Source of the DNA: CAZMXS01 sp964570325
Lineage (GTDB): Bacteria > Verrucomicrobiota > Kiritimatiellia > CAIQIC01 > CAZMXS01
Length of the DNA: 9,429 nucleotides
Reading direction: 5' to 3'
Assembly: GCA_964570325.1 (NCBI GenBank)
Contig: CAZMXS010000108.1
Span: 1 to 9,429, forward strand
Shown here one piece after another: positions 1-5,790 of this stretch (position 1 is the first letter of the stretch; every line of letters starts with the position of its first letter). The translations under genes were made by a program, and so were the position numbers. Under the pieces are notes generated by a model. The model did not search any database and was not told the origin of the DNA. It was given only the letters and a program-made list of their open reading frames with translations.

Positions 1-1402
1 GGAACCGCGGGTCGCGGCCCTGCTGGCCCGTGCCGCCGGCGCTGTCGCCCTCGACGATAAACAGCTCGCTCAACGCGGGGTCGCGTTCTGAACAGTCGGC
101 CAGCTTGCCGGGAAGCGACCCGCTGTCCAGCGCGCCCTTGCGCCGGGTCAAGTCGCGCGCCTTACGGGCGGCTTCGCGCGCGCGGACCGCCAGCACGGCC
201 TTCTCGATGATCCGGCGGGCGACGGACGGGTGCTCCTCGAAATAGGTGCCCAACTGCTCATTGACGATCGTTGCCACGAGTCCTTCGACCTCGCCGTTGC
301 CCAGCTTGGTCTTGGTCTGGCCCTCGAACTGCGGGTCCGGCACCTTGACGCTGATGATCGCGGTCAGACCCTCGCGAACGTCGTCGCCGCTCATCGAATC
401 GGCGTCGTCCTTGATCAACTTGTTGCTTTTCGCGTACTGATTGACCGTCCGGGTCAACGCCGAGCGGAAACCGCTGAGGTGCGTGCCGCCCTCGACCGTG
501 TTGATGTTGTTGCAGTAGGAAAAAACGTTTTCGCTGAAGCTGTCGCAGTACTGCATCGCGATCTCGACCTGGATGCGGTCCGCCTCCTTCTCGAACGAGA
601 TCACCTTCGGGTGCAGCGGGTTCTTATTGCGGTTGAGATGCTCGACGAACTCGCTGATGCCGCCCTTGTAGTTGTAAACCTCCTCGCGCGCCGGCGATTC
701 CTGCTTCAATCGGATCTCCAGGCCGCGGTTCAGAAAGGCCAGCTCGCGCAAACGCGCGGCCAGCGTGTCCCAACTGAACTCAGTCACGGAAAAGATGGTC
801 TTGTCCGGGAAGAACGTGACTTTTGTCCCGGTGCCCTTGGTGGTGCCAATCGTCTCGAGCTTGGTGACCGGATTGCCCTGCTCGTAACGCTGGTGGTAGA
901 CCTTGCCGTCGCGCCGAATCTCCACTTCCAGCCATTCGCTGAGCGCATTGACGCAGGAGACGCCAACGCCATGTAGTCCGCCGGACACCTTGTAGCTGTC
1001 GTGGTCGAACTTGCCGCCCGCATGGAGCATCGTCAGCACGACTTCCACCGCCGGACGCTTCTCCGTGGCGTGCATATCCACCGGGATGCCGCGGCCATCG
1101 TCGTTGACCGTCACCGACCCGTCCGGATTGAGAATCACCGTGATGTGCGTACAGAAGCCGGCCAGGGCCTCATCCACACTGTTATCCACCACCTCGTAAA
1201 CACAATGATGCAACCCGCGAACACCCGTGTCGCCAATATACATCGCCGGGCGCTTCCGCACGGCGTCCATGCCGCCCAGCACCGTGATCGAAGTGGCATC
1301 GTATTTATGCCCCTTCTCCTCCTTGGCCGGATTGGTTCCCGCCTCCGGTTGCCCGCCCGCCAACTGCTCCTTGTTCGCCACGTTGGAATCGTTACTAGAC
1401 AT
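1..1402 (-). CDS. gyrB: DNA gyrase subunit B, N-terminal 467 residues (3' part beyond window)
   Basis: GyrB is the ATPase subunit of the A2B2 gyrase that introduces negative supercoils into DNA in the cytoplasm. Seen in the translation: a GHKL ATPase domain with E70 and N74 in YEVVDNSVDEALAG, D101 in DDGRGIP (101-107), and the glycine-rich lid GGLHGVG (141-147). The transducer-domain QTK loop (GQTKTKLGN) follows, and then the start of the TOPRIM domain, EGDSAGG, at about 451-457, just before the edge. The start at 1402 is preceded by GAGGAG about 11 bases upstream. The first 33 or so residues before the conserved YDATSI are a hydrophilic extension not usual in GyrB, but I see no better start. 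The segment after EGDSAGG reads TGQQGRDPRF, whereas the family usually has (S/T)AKQGRDR. ParE is the main alternative; the MYIGDTG...GLHH pattern and length favour GyrB. The C-terminal TOPRIM and tail lie outside the window. Confidence 0.96.
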   Translation of the reverse strand, partial: MSSNDSNVANKEQLAGGQPEAGTNPAKEEKGHKYDATSITVLGGMDAVRKRPAMYIGDTGVRGLHHCVYEVVDNSVDEALAGFCTHITVILNPDGSVTVNDDGRGIPVDMHATEKRPAVEVVLTMLHAGGKFDHDSYKVSGGLHGVGVSCVNALSEWLEVEIRRDGKVYHQRYEQGNPVTKLETIGTTKGTGTKVTFFPDKTIFSVTEFSWDTLAARLRELAFLNRGLEIRLKQESPAREEVYNYKGGISEFVEHLNRNKNPLHPKVISFEKEADRIQVEIAMQYCDSFSENVFSYCNNINTVEGGTHLSGFRSALTRTVNQYAKSNKLIKDDADSMSGDDVREGLTAIISVKVPDPQFEGQTKTKLGNGEVEGLVATIVNEQLGTYFEEHPSVARRIIEKAVLAVRAREAARKARDLTRRKGALDSGSLPGKLADCSERDPALSELFIVEGDSAGGTGQQGRDPRF

Positions 1403-1579
1403 TCGTTCTGATGCTCCTCAAATAATACCGAAAACATAGCAAAAACAGCGCGCAACATGCAATGTAAATAGACGAAAAAAATGCTGTAAAATAAGGGGAA
1501 AACCAAGCCGTATTCTCATTATCGAGAACAGTCAATTCGGCTGTAATTATGTCAAGAACAATTATCAGCCGCAGCGGGT
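1403..1579. other. AT-rich spacer upstream of gyrB
   Basis: This spacer is strongly AT-rich compared with the flanking genes and contains no credible gene. It must hold the gyrB promoter or a read-through path from the beta-helix gene. A TTGACA lies on the minus strand at 1550-1555, but I find no good -10 at the right distance, so no promoter is called. A weak hairpin (TCAGCC / GGCTGA arms at 1565-1570 and 1589-1594) straddles the stop codon of the beta-helix gene without a clear T tract. It is at best a poor terminator. Confidence 0.6.
1513..1528. repeat. Inverted repeat upstream of gyrB (possible operator)
   Basis: TTCTC-N6-GAGAA is a 16-bp interrupted palindrome. It is nested inside a second pair of arms, AGCCG (1506-1510) and CGGCT (1538-1542). 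It lies about 110 bp upstream of the gyrB start. A dyad of this size could be a protein-binding site or a leader-RNA hairpin. No regulator is identified, and an AT-rich spacer can produce such dyads by chance. Confidence 0.35.
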
Positions 1580-3373
1580 TTATTCAGTGGCTGAAAGCCT
1601 GAAAAACGCAATATTGGTAAAAGGCGAAATAAAATAGGGATAGGATGCATTGTTTGATTTAACACAAAATGAAGGTGCATTGTAATCCCATGATCTATTT
1701 GCAATATGTTGGCTAAAAGACCAGCTCGGGGCATAAGTCCGGTTGGTTCGGGCTGGCCAATTGATTTGGACATTGGTTGCGCTGCGCATGATGGAGTTCA
1801 GGCGAAAGTAGTTGGTTGGGTTGCGCGGATTGGTGTCGCCGACAAATTCGGCTTCATTGTCGCAGCGGTCGGCGTCGTAGTCGCCGGCCCGGGAATATGC
1901 TGCGCCGTTCTGGTTGGTTTGATAATCGGGCAGGTCGCCGAACCACTGGTCGCGCCAGCGTTCGTAGAAACTCGTTTCGTCAGCTCCGCAGTCCACGCGG
2001 TCGCCCATGACGCGGGTCTGGCCATCGCAATCTTTTTCAGTAACGGTGTAGGGATGCCAGGGATTGCCGGCATTGATTACCGGCGAGGTCGGGCTGACAT
2101 GGAAGTTGGTCGCGCTCGGCGCGAGCAACTGCGGGTTGGCGAACTGGGAATGCGCATCCTGCCCTGTGCCGGAACGGTAGGCGTTGAATCCGATATAGTG
2201 CGCGCCGTTCCAAGTGAACTCCGCGGCGGCCGCCCCGCTGTCGGCATACCAGGTATTGTAATCGAGGCTGTTGTTCCGATTGCCGGCGGCCGAACCGATC
2301 AGCAACTTCTGTGGCCCGCAATAAAAAATGTTGTTTTCGACGACATTGTTGGAAGCATATTGGATCCACAGTTCGCCGTTGCCGTCGGCCAGCGTGTCAT
2401 TCTGGTAGCAGGTATTGTTTAGAAAGCAGCAGTTGCGGGTCCGGCCGACCGCCGCTTCGTAACCGCCGAAAACCAGTCCGGCCTTGTCGTTGTGAAAGAT
2501 GCAGTTGGAGCGGACAACGATGCCGGTGGCGTCATAGCCCGCGTTCTCCGCGCCGATCTCGATGCCCAAGTCGCACTCCCAGACCGCGTTGCGCTCAATT
2601 ATGATGTCGCGCCCGCCATCCACGTAAATGCCGGCGCCGTAGCCGCCGCCATAGATTGAGCGCGCGCGATAGACCCGGTTGCCGCGGCAGATCCCGCGCC
2701 GGCAGACGCCGTGGGTGGAGATTTCGGCCTCGCCGCCGATGAAGTCAATGGCGATGTTGTTGATGTCGTGGATGAGATTGCTCTCCACCAGGAAGTCCGT
2801 GACGTTGCCGTTCAGGGTCAGCGCCTCGCTCGGCGCCGCCTGGCAGTCATAAATGTGGTTGGCGGCGATTATAATATTGGATGCCGGAACGGCGGCCGTG
2901 CCATAGACTGTGATAGCCATTGCGTTCGACCCGCGCATATTGTGGATCGTATTGCTGTAGATTCCGATGTCCTGGCAAGCGCCCACCAGGCGGATGCCCG
3001 AGCCATCGGTCAGGTTGGTGTTGTGGCATATCTCGAACCCCGCGATTCGAATGAAACTCCGGTCTTGCAGGGACATCATGAACTGACCGGTTTTATTTGT
3101 GCCATCCAGGATGGGCGCCTCGCCGGGGTAATTCTGCAGGACGATGGGTCCATACGCCGCGCTGCCGCTGGCCGGGAACGTTAGCTTCTCATTATATGTG
3201 CCCGCCCGCACCAGGATGGTTACCCCGGCCGTCGCGACATTGAGTGCGGCCTGGATCCGGTTGTAGTCCCCGCCACTCGGGGCGACAACTATGGTGGCGC
3301 CCGGGGTGGTCGCGGCCGCCCACCCCATCCACAAGCCAAACACCCATCTAACCACTGGGCCGTTCAATTTCAT
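1580..3373 (-). CDS. Secreted right-handed parallel beta-helix protein with calcium-binding C-terminal segment
   Basis: The 597-residue product begins with a Sec signal peptide (hydrophobic stretch about 8-20, likely cleavage near A26). IVVAPSGGDYNRIQAALN...ILVRAGTY (28-60) is the usual entry to a pectate-lyase-like beta-helix. Residues about 70-410 are rungs rich in N, I and V, such as NIIIAANHIYDC and DIIIERNAVWEC. Residues 424-466 (FHVSPTSPVINAGN...DCGADE) match the closing element common in these proteins. A thrombospondin-type-3-like segment (GDYDADRCDNEAEFVGDTNP, 497-516) and a short C-terminal beta module ending AFFRLSATE follow. Such proteins often bind or cleave acidic polysaccharides outside the cell. 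I see no assignable catalytic residues, so lyase activity is not claimed. The start has purine-rich AAGGATAAGGG immediately upstream. The last 150 bases or so are markedly AT-rich compared with the rest of the gene. Confidence 0.88.
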   Translation of the reverse strand: MKLNGPVVRWVFGLWMGWAAATTPGATIVVAPSGGDYNRIQAALNVATAGVTILVRAGTYNEKLTFPASGSAAYGPIVLQNYPGEAPILDGTNKTGQFMMSLQDRSFIRIAGFEICHNTNLTDGSGIRLVGACQDIGIYSNTIHNMRGSNAMAITVYGTAAVPASNIIIAANHIYDCQAAPSEALTLNGNVTDFLVESNLIHDINNIAIDFIGGEAEISTHGVCRRGICRGNRVYRARSIYGGGYGAGIYVDGGRDIIIERNAVWECDLGIEIGAENAGYDATGIVVRSNCIFHNDKAGLVFGGYEAAVGRTRNCCFLNNTCYQNDTLADGNGELWIQYASNNVVENNIFYCGPQKLLIGSAAGNRNNSLDYNTWYADSGAAAAEFTWNGAHYIGFNAYRSGTGQDAHSQFANPQLLAPSATNFHVSPTSPVINAGNPWHPYTVTEKDCDGQTRVMGDRVDCGADETSFYERWRDQWFGDLPDYQTNQNGAAYSRAGDYDADRCDNEAEFVGDTNPRNPTNYFRLNSIMRSATNVQINWPARTNRTYAPSWSFSQHIANRSWDYNAPSFCVKSNNASYPYFISPFTNIAFFRLSATE

Positions 3374-3420
3374 CCCTTATCCTTCCGGCCGCCCCTGCCC
3401 TCATTTCCCTTGCCACTTTT

Positions 3421-3448
3421 ATTTTACCCGTACTACTGTTCCCGTAAA
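3421..3448 (-). promoter_or_regulatory. Candidate promoter of the beta-helix gene
   Basis: On the minus strand TTTACG (3443-3448), a 16-bp spacer and TAAAAT (3421-3426) form a weak -35 / good -10 pair. The -10 lies 47 bp before the ATG at 3373, inside the 89-bp divergent gap shared with the lipoprotein gene. The -35 matches the consensus at only four positions, so the call is tentative. I found no convincing plus-strand promoter in the same gap. Confidence 0.33.
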
Positions 3449-3454
3449 AGGGGA
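3449..3454 (+). promoter_or_regulatory. Ribosome binding site of the lipoprotein gene
   Basis: AGGGGAG-type purine run eight bases upstream of the ATG at 3463. It supports this start over the plus-strand open frames that begin earlier in other registers. Confidence 0.7.
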
Positions 3455-3462
3455 GTTTCATT

Positions 3463-3903
3463 ATGCAGAAACACCTATGGCGGTTGGCTGGATTGCTGGG
3501 CTTGTTCCTCGTGGGTTGTGCCACGCCTGAGTCGCGCATCAAGGAGAATCCGGAGCTGTTCGCCGGATTCCCGCCGGATGTGCAGGAGAATGTGCGCGCC
3601 GGTATAATCAAGGTCGGCTATGACAAGAACATGGTTTATATCGCCCTCGGCAATCCGGACCGCACCTCCATGCGTGAAACCGCCGACGGCGCGGTCGAGG
3701 TCTGGATTTTCACCGACACGTACACCACCACCGAACGCAAATACATCAGCGGCCCGACGCGGGTGCGCATGAGCGACGGCAGCTACAAAACCACCGATGA
3801 CGGCAGTTGGGTTGACGTCCAGCAGGAACACGAGTACGAGAAAATGCGCGTCGAATTCACCAATGGCCGGGTCAGCGCCATTGAACGGCTGAACCGCAAA
3901 TAG
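3463..3903 (+). CDS. Small outer-membrane-type lipoprotein, SmpA/BamE-like fold possible
   Basis: The 146-residue product has a lipoprotein signal peptide: basic start MQKHLWR, hydrophobic run 9-17, and lipobox LVGC with the modified Cys at 19. The residue after Cys is Ala, not Asp, which by the E. coli rule favours outer-membrane sorting. Residues 46-83 (AGIIKVGYDKNMVYIALGNPDRT...VEVWIF) resemble the pattern of SmpA/OmlA (BamE-like) domains, in which a G-x-x-x-x-x-V-x-x-x-L-G-x-P motif is followed by a strand ending in W-x-(F/Y). The rest is polar, with a Tyr/Thr-rich stretch at 86-97. AAGGGGAG lies about 8 bases before the ATG and fixes the start. epmA follows 28 bp downstream on the same strand, so co-transcription is likely. 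Function is unknown; an envelope-assembly or surface role is inferred only from the fold resemblance. Confidence 0.85.
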   Translation: MQKHLWRLAGLLGLFLVGCATPESRIKENPELFAGFPPDVQENVRAGIIKVGYDKNMVYIALGNPDRTSMRETADGAVEVWIFTDTYTTTERKYISGPTRVRMSDGSYKTTDDGSWVDVQQEHEYEKMRVEFTNGRVSAIERLNRK

Positions 3904-3931
3904 CGATGATCCGGCATCACGGCCGGCACCC

Positions 3932-4840
3932 ATGAGCAGCCATCATCTCAAGGCCCTGCGGCCGGTCCTCGAATTGCGCGCCAAACTGATCCGCGCCATT
4001 CGCCGGTTTTTCGAGGAGCGCAACTTCCTGGAGGTGGAGACGCCGGTGCGCATTGCCGCGCCGCCGCCGGAGGCGCACATTGACGCCGAGCCGGCCGGCG
4101 ACCACTACTTGCGGCCCTCGCCGGAGTTGCCGATGAAACGACTGCTGGCGGCGGGTTATGAACGTATCTTTCAAATCGGGCCATGCTTTCGGCGCGGCGA
4201 ACTCGGCGCGCGTCACAATCCCGAGTTCACGCTGCTGGAATGGTATCGCGCCAATGCGGACTACACCGATATCCTCGTGGATACCAAAGCGCTGATCATG
4301 TTCCTGGGGCGCGAACTGGCAGGCGGCGAGGAACTGGCCTGGCAGGGGCGGTTGGTGACTTTGGGACCGCTATGGGAACGGCTGACCGTGGCCGAGGCAT
4401 TTAAGCAATTTGCCGGCTGGGATCCGCTCGCGCATTTTGACGCCGATCGCTTCGATCTCGACCTGGTGGAAAAAGTCGAACCGGCCCTGCCGCGCCAGAC
4501 GCCGGTGGTGCTGATGGATTATCCGGCGCCAGCCGCGGCGCTGGCCCGCCGCAAGCCGGGCCGGCCGGAAATGGCCGAGCGCTGGGAATTATATATCGCG
4601 GGGCTGGAACTGGCCAATGCCTACTCGGAATTACGCGATCCGGAGGAACAGCGAGCGCGCTTTGCGGAATGGAACCGCGTGCGCCACATCGCGGGAAAGG
4701 CGGTTTATCCCATTGACGAAGATTTCCTGGCGGCCTTGCCGGACATGCCGCCCGCCGGCGGGATTGCGTTGGGTGTGGACCGCCTGCTGATGCTCTTCGC
4801 GGACGCGGCGACGCTGGATGACGTGCTGCCGTTCCGGTAA
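3932..4840 (+). CDS. epmA: Elongation factor P--(R)-beta-lysine ligase (EpmA/GenX/PoxA/YjeA)
   Basis: EpmA is a cytoplasmic class II lysyl-tRNA-synthetase paralogue. It activates lysine (preferably beta-lysine) with ATP and transfers it to a lysine of EF-P, which helps ribosomes through polyproline stretches. Seen: class II motif 1 region FLEVETPVR (32-40), PSPELPMKRLL (62-72, equivalent to TSPEYHMKRLL of E. coli), and motif 2 FQIGPCFRRGE...HNPEFTLLEWY (80-105). Also present are GLELANAYSELRDPEEQ (224-240) and motif 3 GIALGVDRLLML (277-288). At 302 residues it is close to the E. coli protein (325). It lacks the N-terminal OB-fold anticodon-binding domain of LysS, which separates it from true lysyl-tRNA synthetases. 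There is no clear Shine-Dalgarno sequence before the ATG; translation may couple to the lipoprotein gene 28 bp upstream. The substrate gene efp lies convergently 9 bp downstream. EpmB and EpmC are not in the window. Confidence 0.95.
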   Translation: MSSHHLKALRPVLELRAKLIRAIRRFFEERNFLEVETPVRIAAPPPEAHIDAEPAGDHYLRPSPELPMKRLLAAGYERIFQIGPCFRRGELGARHNPEFTLLEWYRANADYTDILVDTKALIMFLGRELAGGEELAWQGRLVTLGPLWERLTVAEAFKQFAGWDPLAHFDADRFDLDLVEKVEPALPRQTPVVLMDYPAPAAALARRKPGRPEMAERWELYIAGLELANAYSELRDPEEQRARFAEWNRVRHIAGKAVYPIDEDFLAALPDMPPAGGIALGVDRLLMLFADAATLDDVLPFR

Positions 4841-4849
4841 TCCGCTTAC

Positions 4850-5416
4850 TCACCCCTTGCTAACGCGCTCAAAATACTTGCCGGTGCGGGTATCTATTTT
4901 GACGAGATCCCCTTCATTGATGAAGAGCGGCACGCCAAGTTCATAGCCGTTCTCTAACTTGGCCGGTTTGGTGACGTTAGTTGCCGTATCGCCGCGGGCG
5001 CCCGGCTCGGTATGGGCGATCTTCTTCACCACATAGCTGGGGAGTGTGATCGTCAGCGGCGCGTTGTTATGGAACAGCACGCTGACTTTGAGTTGCTCGG
5101 TCAGAAAATACTTCTGTTCACCGACAACGTCCGCGCTGATGATAACCTGCTCGAAGGTGCGGTCGTCCATGAAGACAAAATGATCGCCCTCTTCGTGGGA
5201 GAATTCGAGTTCGCGCTCCTCCAGGTTCGGCTGGTCAATCTTGTCAACGGCGCGGAAGGTCTTGTCAATCGTGTTCAGGTTGATCAGGTTTTTCAGACGG
5301 CACTTGTACATGGCCTGCCCCTTGCCGGGCTTCACAAACTGAAACTCGACCACTTCATAGGGCACGCCCTCCATCTCGATCTTCAGGCCCTTCCTCAAAT
5401 CAGACGCCGTATACAT
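4850..5416 (-). CDS. efp: Elongation factor P
   Basis: EF-P binds between the ribosomal P and E sites and stimulates peptide-bond formation at polyproline stretches. The 188-residue product matches the E. coli length exactly. Domain I (about 1-62) carries the loop FVKPGKGQA with K32, equivalent to E. coli K34, the residue lysylated by EpmA. The middle OB domain runs to about 127. Domain III ends with LGVPLFINEGDLVKIDTRTGKYFERVSKG, the family signature. The start at 5416 gives the canonical MYTASDLRKGLKI. A longer in-frame start at 5509 would add 31 unrelated residues and overlap the candidate promoter, while AGAGAGG nine bases before 5416 supports the shorter form. The stop lies 9 bp from the epmA stop on the other strand, with no room for a terminator between them. 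Confidence 0.97.
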   Translation of the reverse strand: MYTASDLRKGLKIEMEGVPYEVVEFQFVKPGKGQAMYKCRLKNLINLNTIDKTFRAVDKIDQPNLEERELEFSHEEGDHFVFMDDRTFEQVIISADVVGEQKYFLTEQLKVSVLFHNNAPLTITLPSYVVKKIAHTEPGARGDTATNVTKPAKLENGYELGVPLFINEGDLVKIDTRTGKYFERVSKG

Positions 5417-5425
5417 AGCAGCCAA

Positions 5426-5432
5426 CCTCTCT
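5426..5432 (-). promoter_or_regulatory. Ribosome binding site that decides the efp start
   Basis: AGAGAGG on the minus strand, nine bases before the ATG at 5416. It favours the 188-residue EF-P over the 219-residue reading that starts at 5509. Confidence 0.7.
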
Positions 5433-5477
5433 ATTGATTCCTCGAAATCGCACGCCAGGATTAACTGGGCAGGCCGC

Positions 5478-5509
5478 ATAATATGCACATTTGACCCGGA
5501 ACATGCCAA
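5478..5509 (-). promoter_or_regulatory. Candidate efp promoter
   Basis: On the minus strand TTGGCA (5504-5509) is followed after 18 bp by CATATT (5480-5485), with an overlapping TATTAT at 5478-5483 (20-bp spacing). The short palindrome GCATA-T-TATGC covers the -10 area. Transcription would start about 60 bp before the efp ATG. The call rests on sequence similarity to the sigma70 consensus only. Confidence 0.42.
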
Positions 5510-5717
5510 GTGGTTTTTAAGAGAAAATTAGGCGGATGTTCACCCCCCCGGTCGGCGAGGGCAAGCGTGATCAGCGCAAGGCCGGCCGCGTCGTTGGGTT
5601 GCGCTGGAACACCGCCGTGGCGGCAATTCCCGCGGTCCCCGCCGTTCCATCTCCAAGACCAGGGTCCGACATGCTGGAGCTTTGGGCCGAGCGACCTCCT
5701 CTTTCCGCCGCCGATAC

Positions 5718-5753
5718 CGACAAGGGTCCGGCCATAATGCCGGGCCCTTGTCG
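5718..5753 (-). terminator. Long stem-loop downstream of the repeat protein gene (probable terminator, no T tract)
   Basis: CGACAAGGGtCCGGC (5718-5732) and GCCGGgCCCTTGTCG (5739-5753) pair over 15 positions with one mismatch, around a 6-base loop. The stem begins 37 bp after the stop codon of the minus-strand gene, where a terminator or RNA 3'-end stabiliser would sit. Neither strand has a T run after the stem, so it is not a classical intrinsic terminator. The one imperfect position is a G-U pair in plus-strand RNA but an A-C mismatch in minus-strand RNA. Confidence 0.55.
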
Positions 5754-5790
5754 CGCGCGTAAAAGCCATTGGTCAACGGAATCCGCGCGG

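Larger units (their letters stand above)
5417..5790. other. 374-bp intergenic region between efp and the repeat protein gene
   Basis: The region holds the candidate efp promoter at its left end and a strong stem-loop at 5718-5753. Between them (about 5540-5715) it is GC-rich. It contains short open frames on both strands, but none has a recognisable motif or a good ribosome binding site. A self-complementary cluster lies at 5606-5648: GGAAC/GTTCC outer arms around CCGCCgtGGCGG and the palindrome CCGCGG. I see no tRNA and no gene I would defend here. Confidence 0.5.

Noticed and set aside
230..976. Plus-strand 248-codon frame opposite gyrB
   Set aside because: It is the antisense shadow of gyrB; the translation is a low-complexity Leu/Val/Arg/Asp mix typical of such shadows.
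1178..1190. DnaA-box-like TTATCCACC
   Set aside because: It is inside gyrB, encoding the conserved VVDNS motif; it is a single copy and there is no AT-rich cluster of boxes.
1706..2422. Plus-strand 238-codon frame opposite the beta-helix gene
   Set aside because: It is antisense to a well-supported gene and has no recognisable domain.
2773..2786. LacI-operator-like TGAGATTGCTCTCC
   Set aside because: It lies inside the beta-helix coding sequence, lacks the central CG and full dyad, and is far from any promoter; chance is the better explanation.
5417..5509. N-terminal extension of EF-P from the ATG at 5509
   Set aside because: It would add 31 residues absent from the family. The start at 5416 has a good ribosome binding site and the canonical N-terminus.
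5461..5769. Minus-strand 102-codon frame between efp and the repeat protein gene
   Set aside because: It has no ribosome binding site and no motif, it runs through the stem-loop and the efp promoter, and competing frames are equally open.
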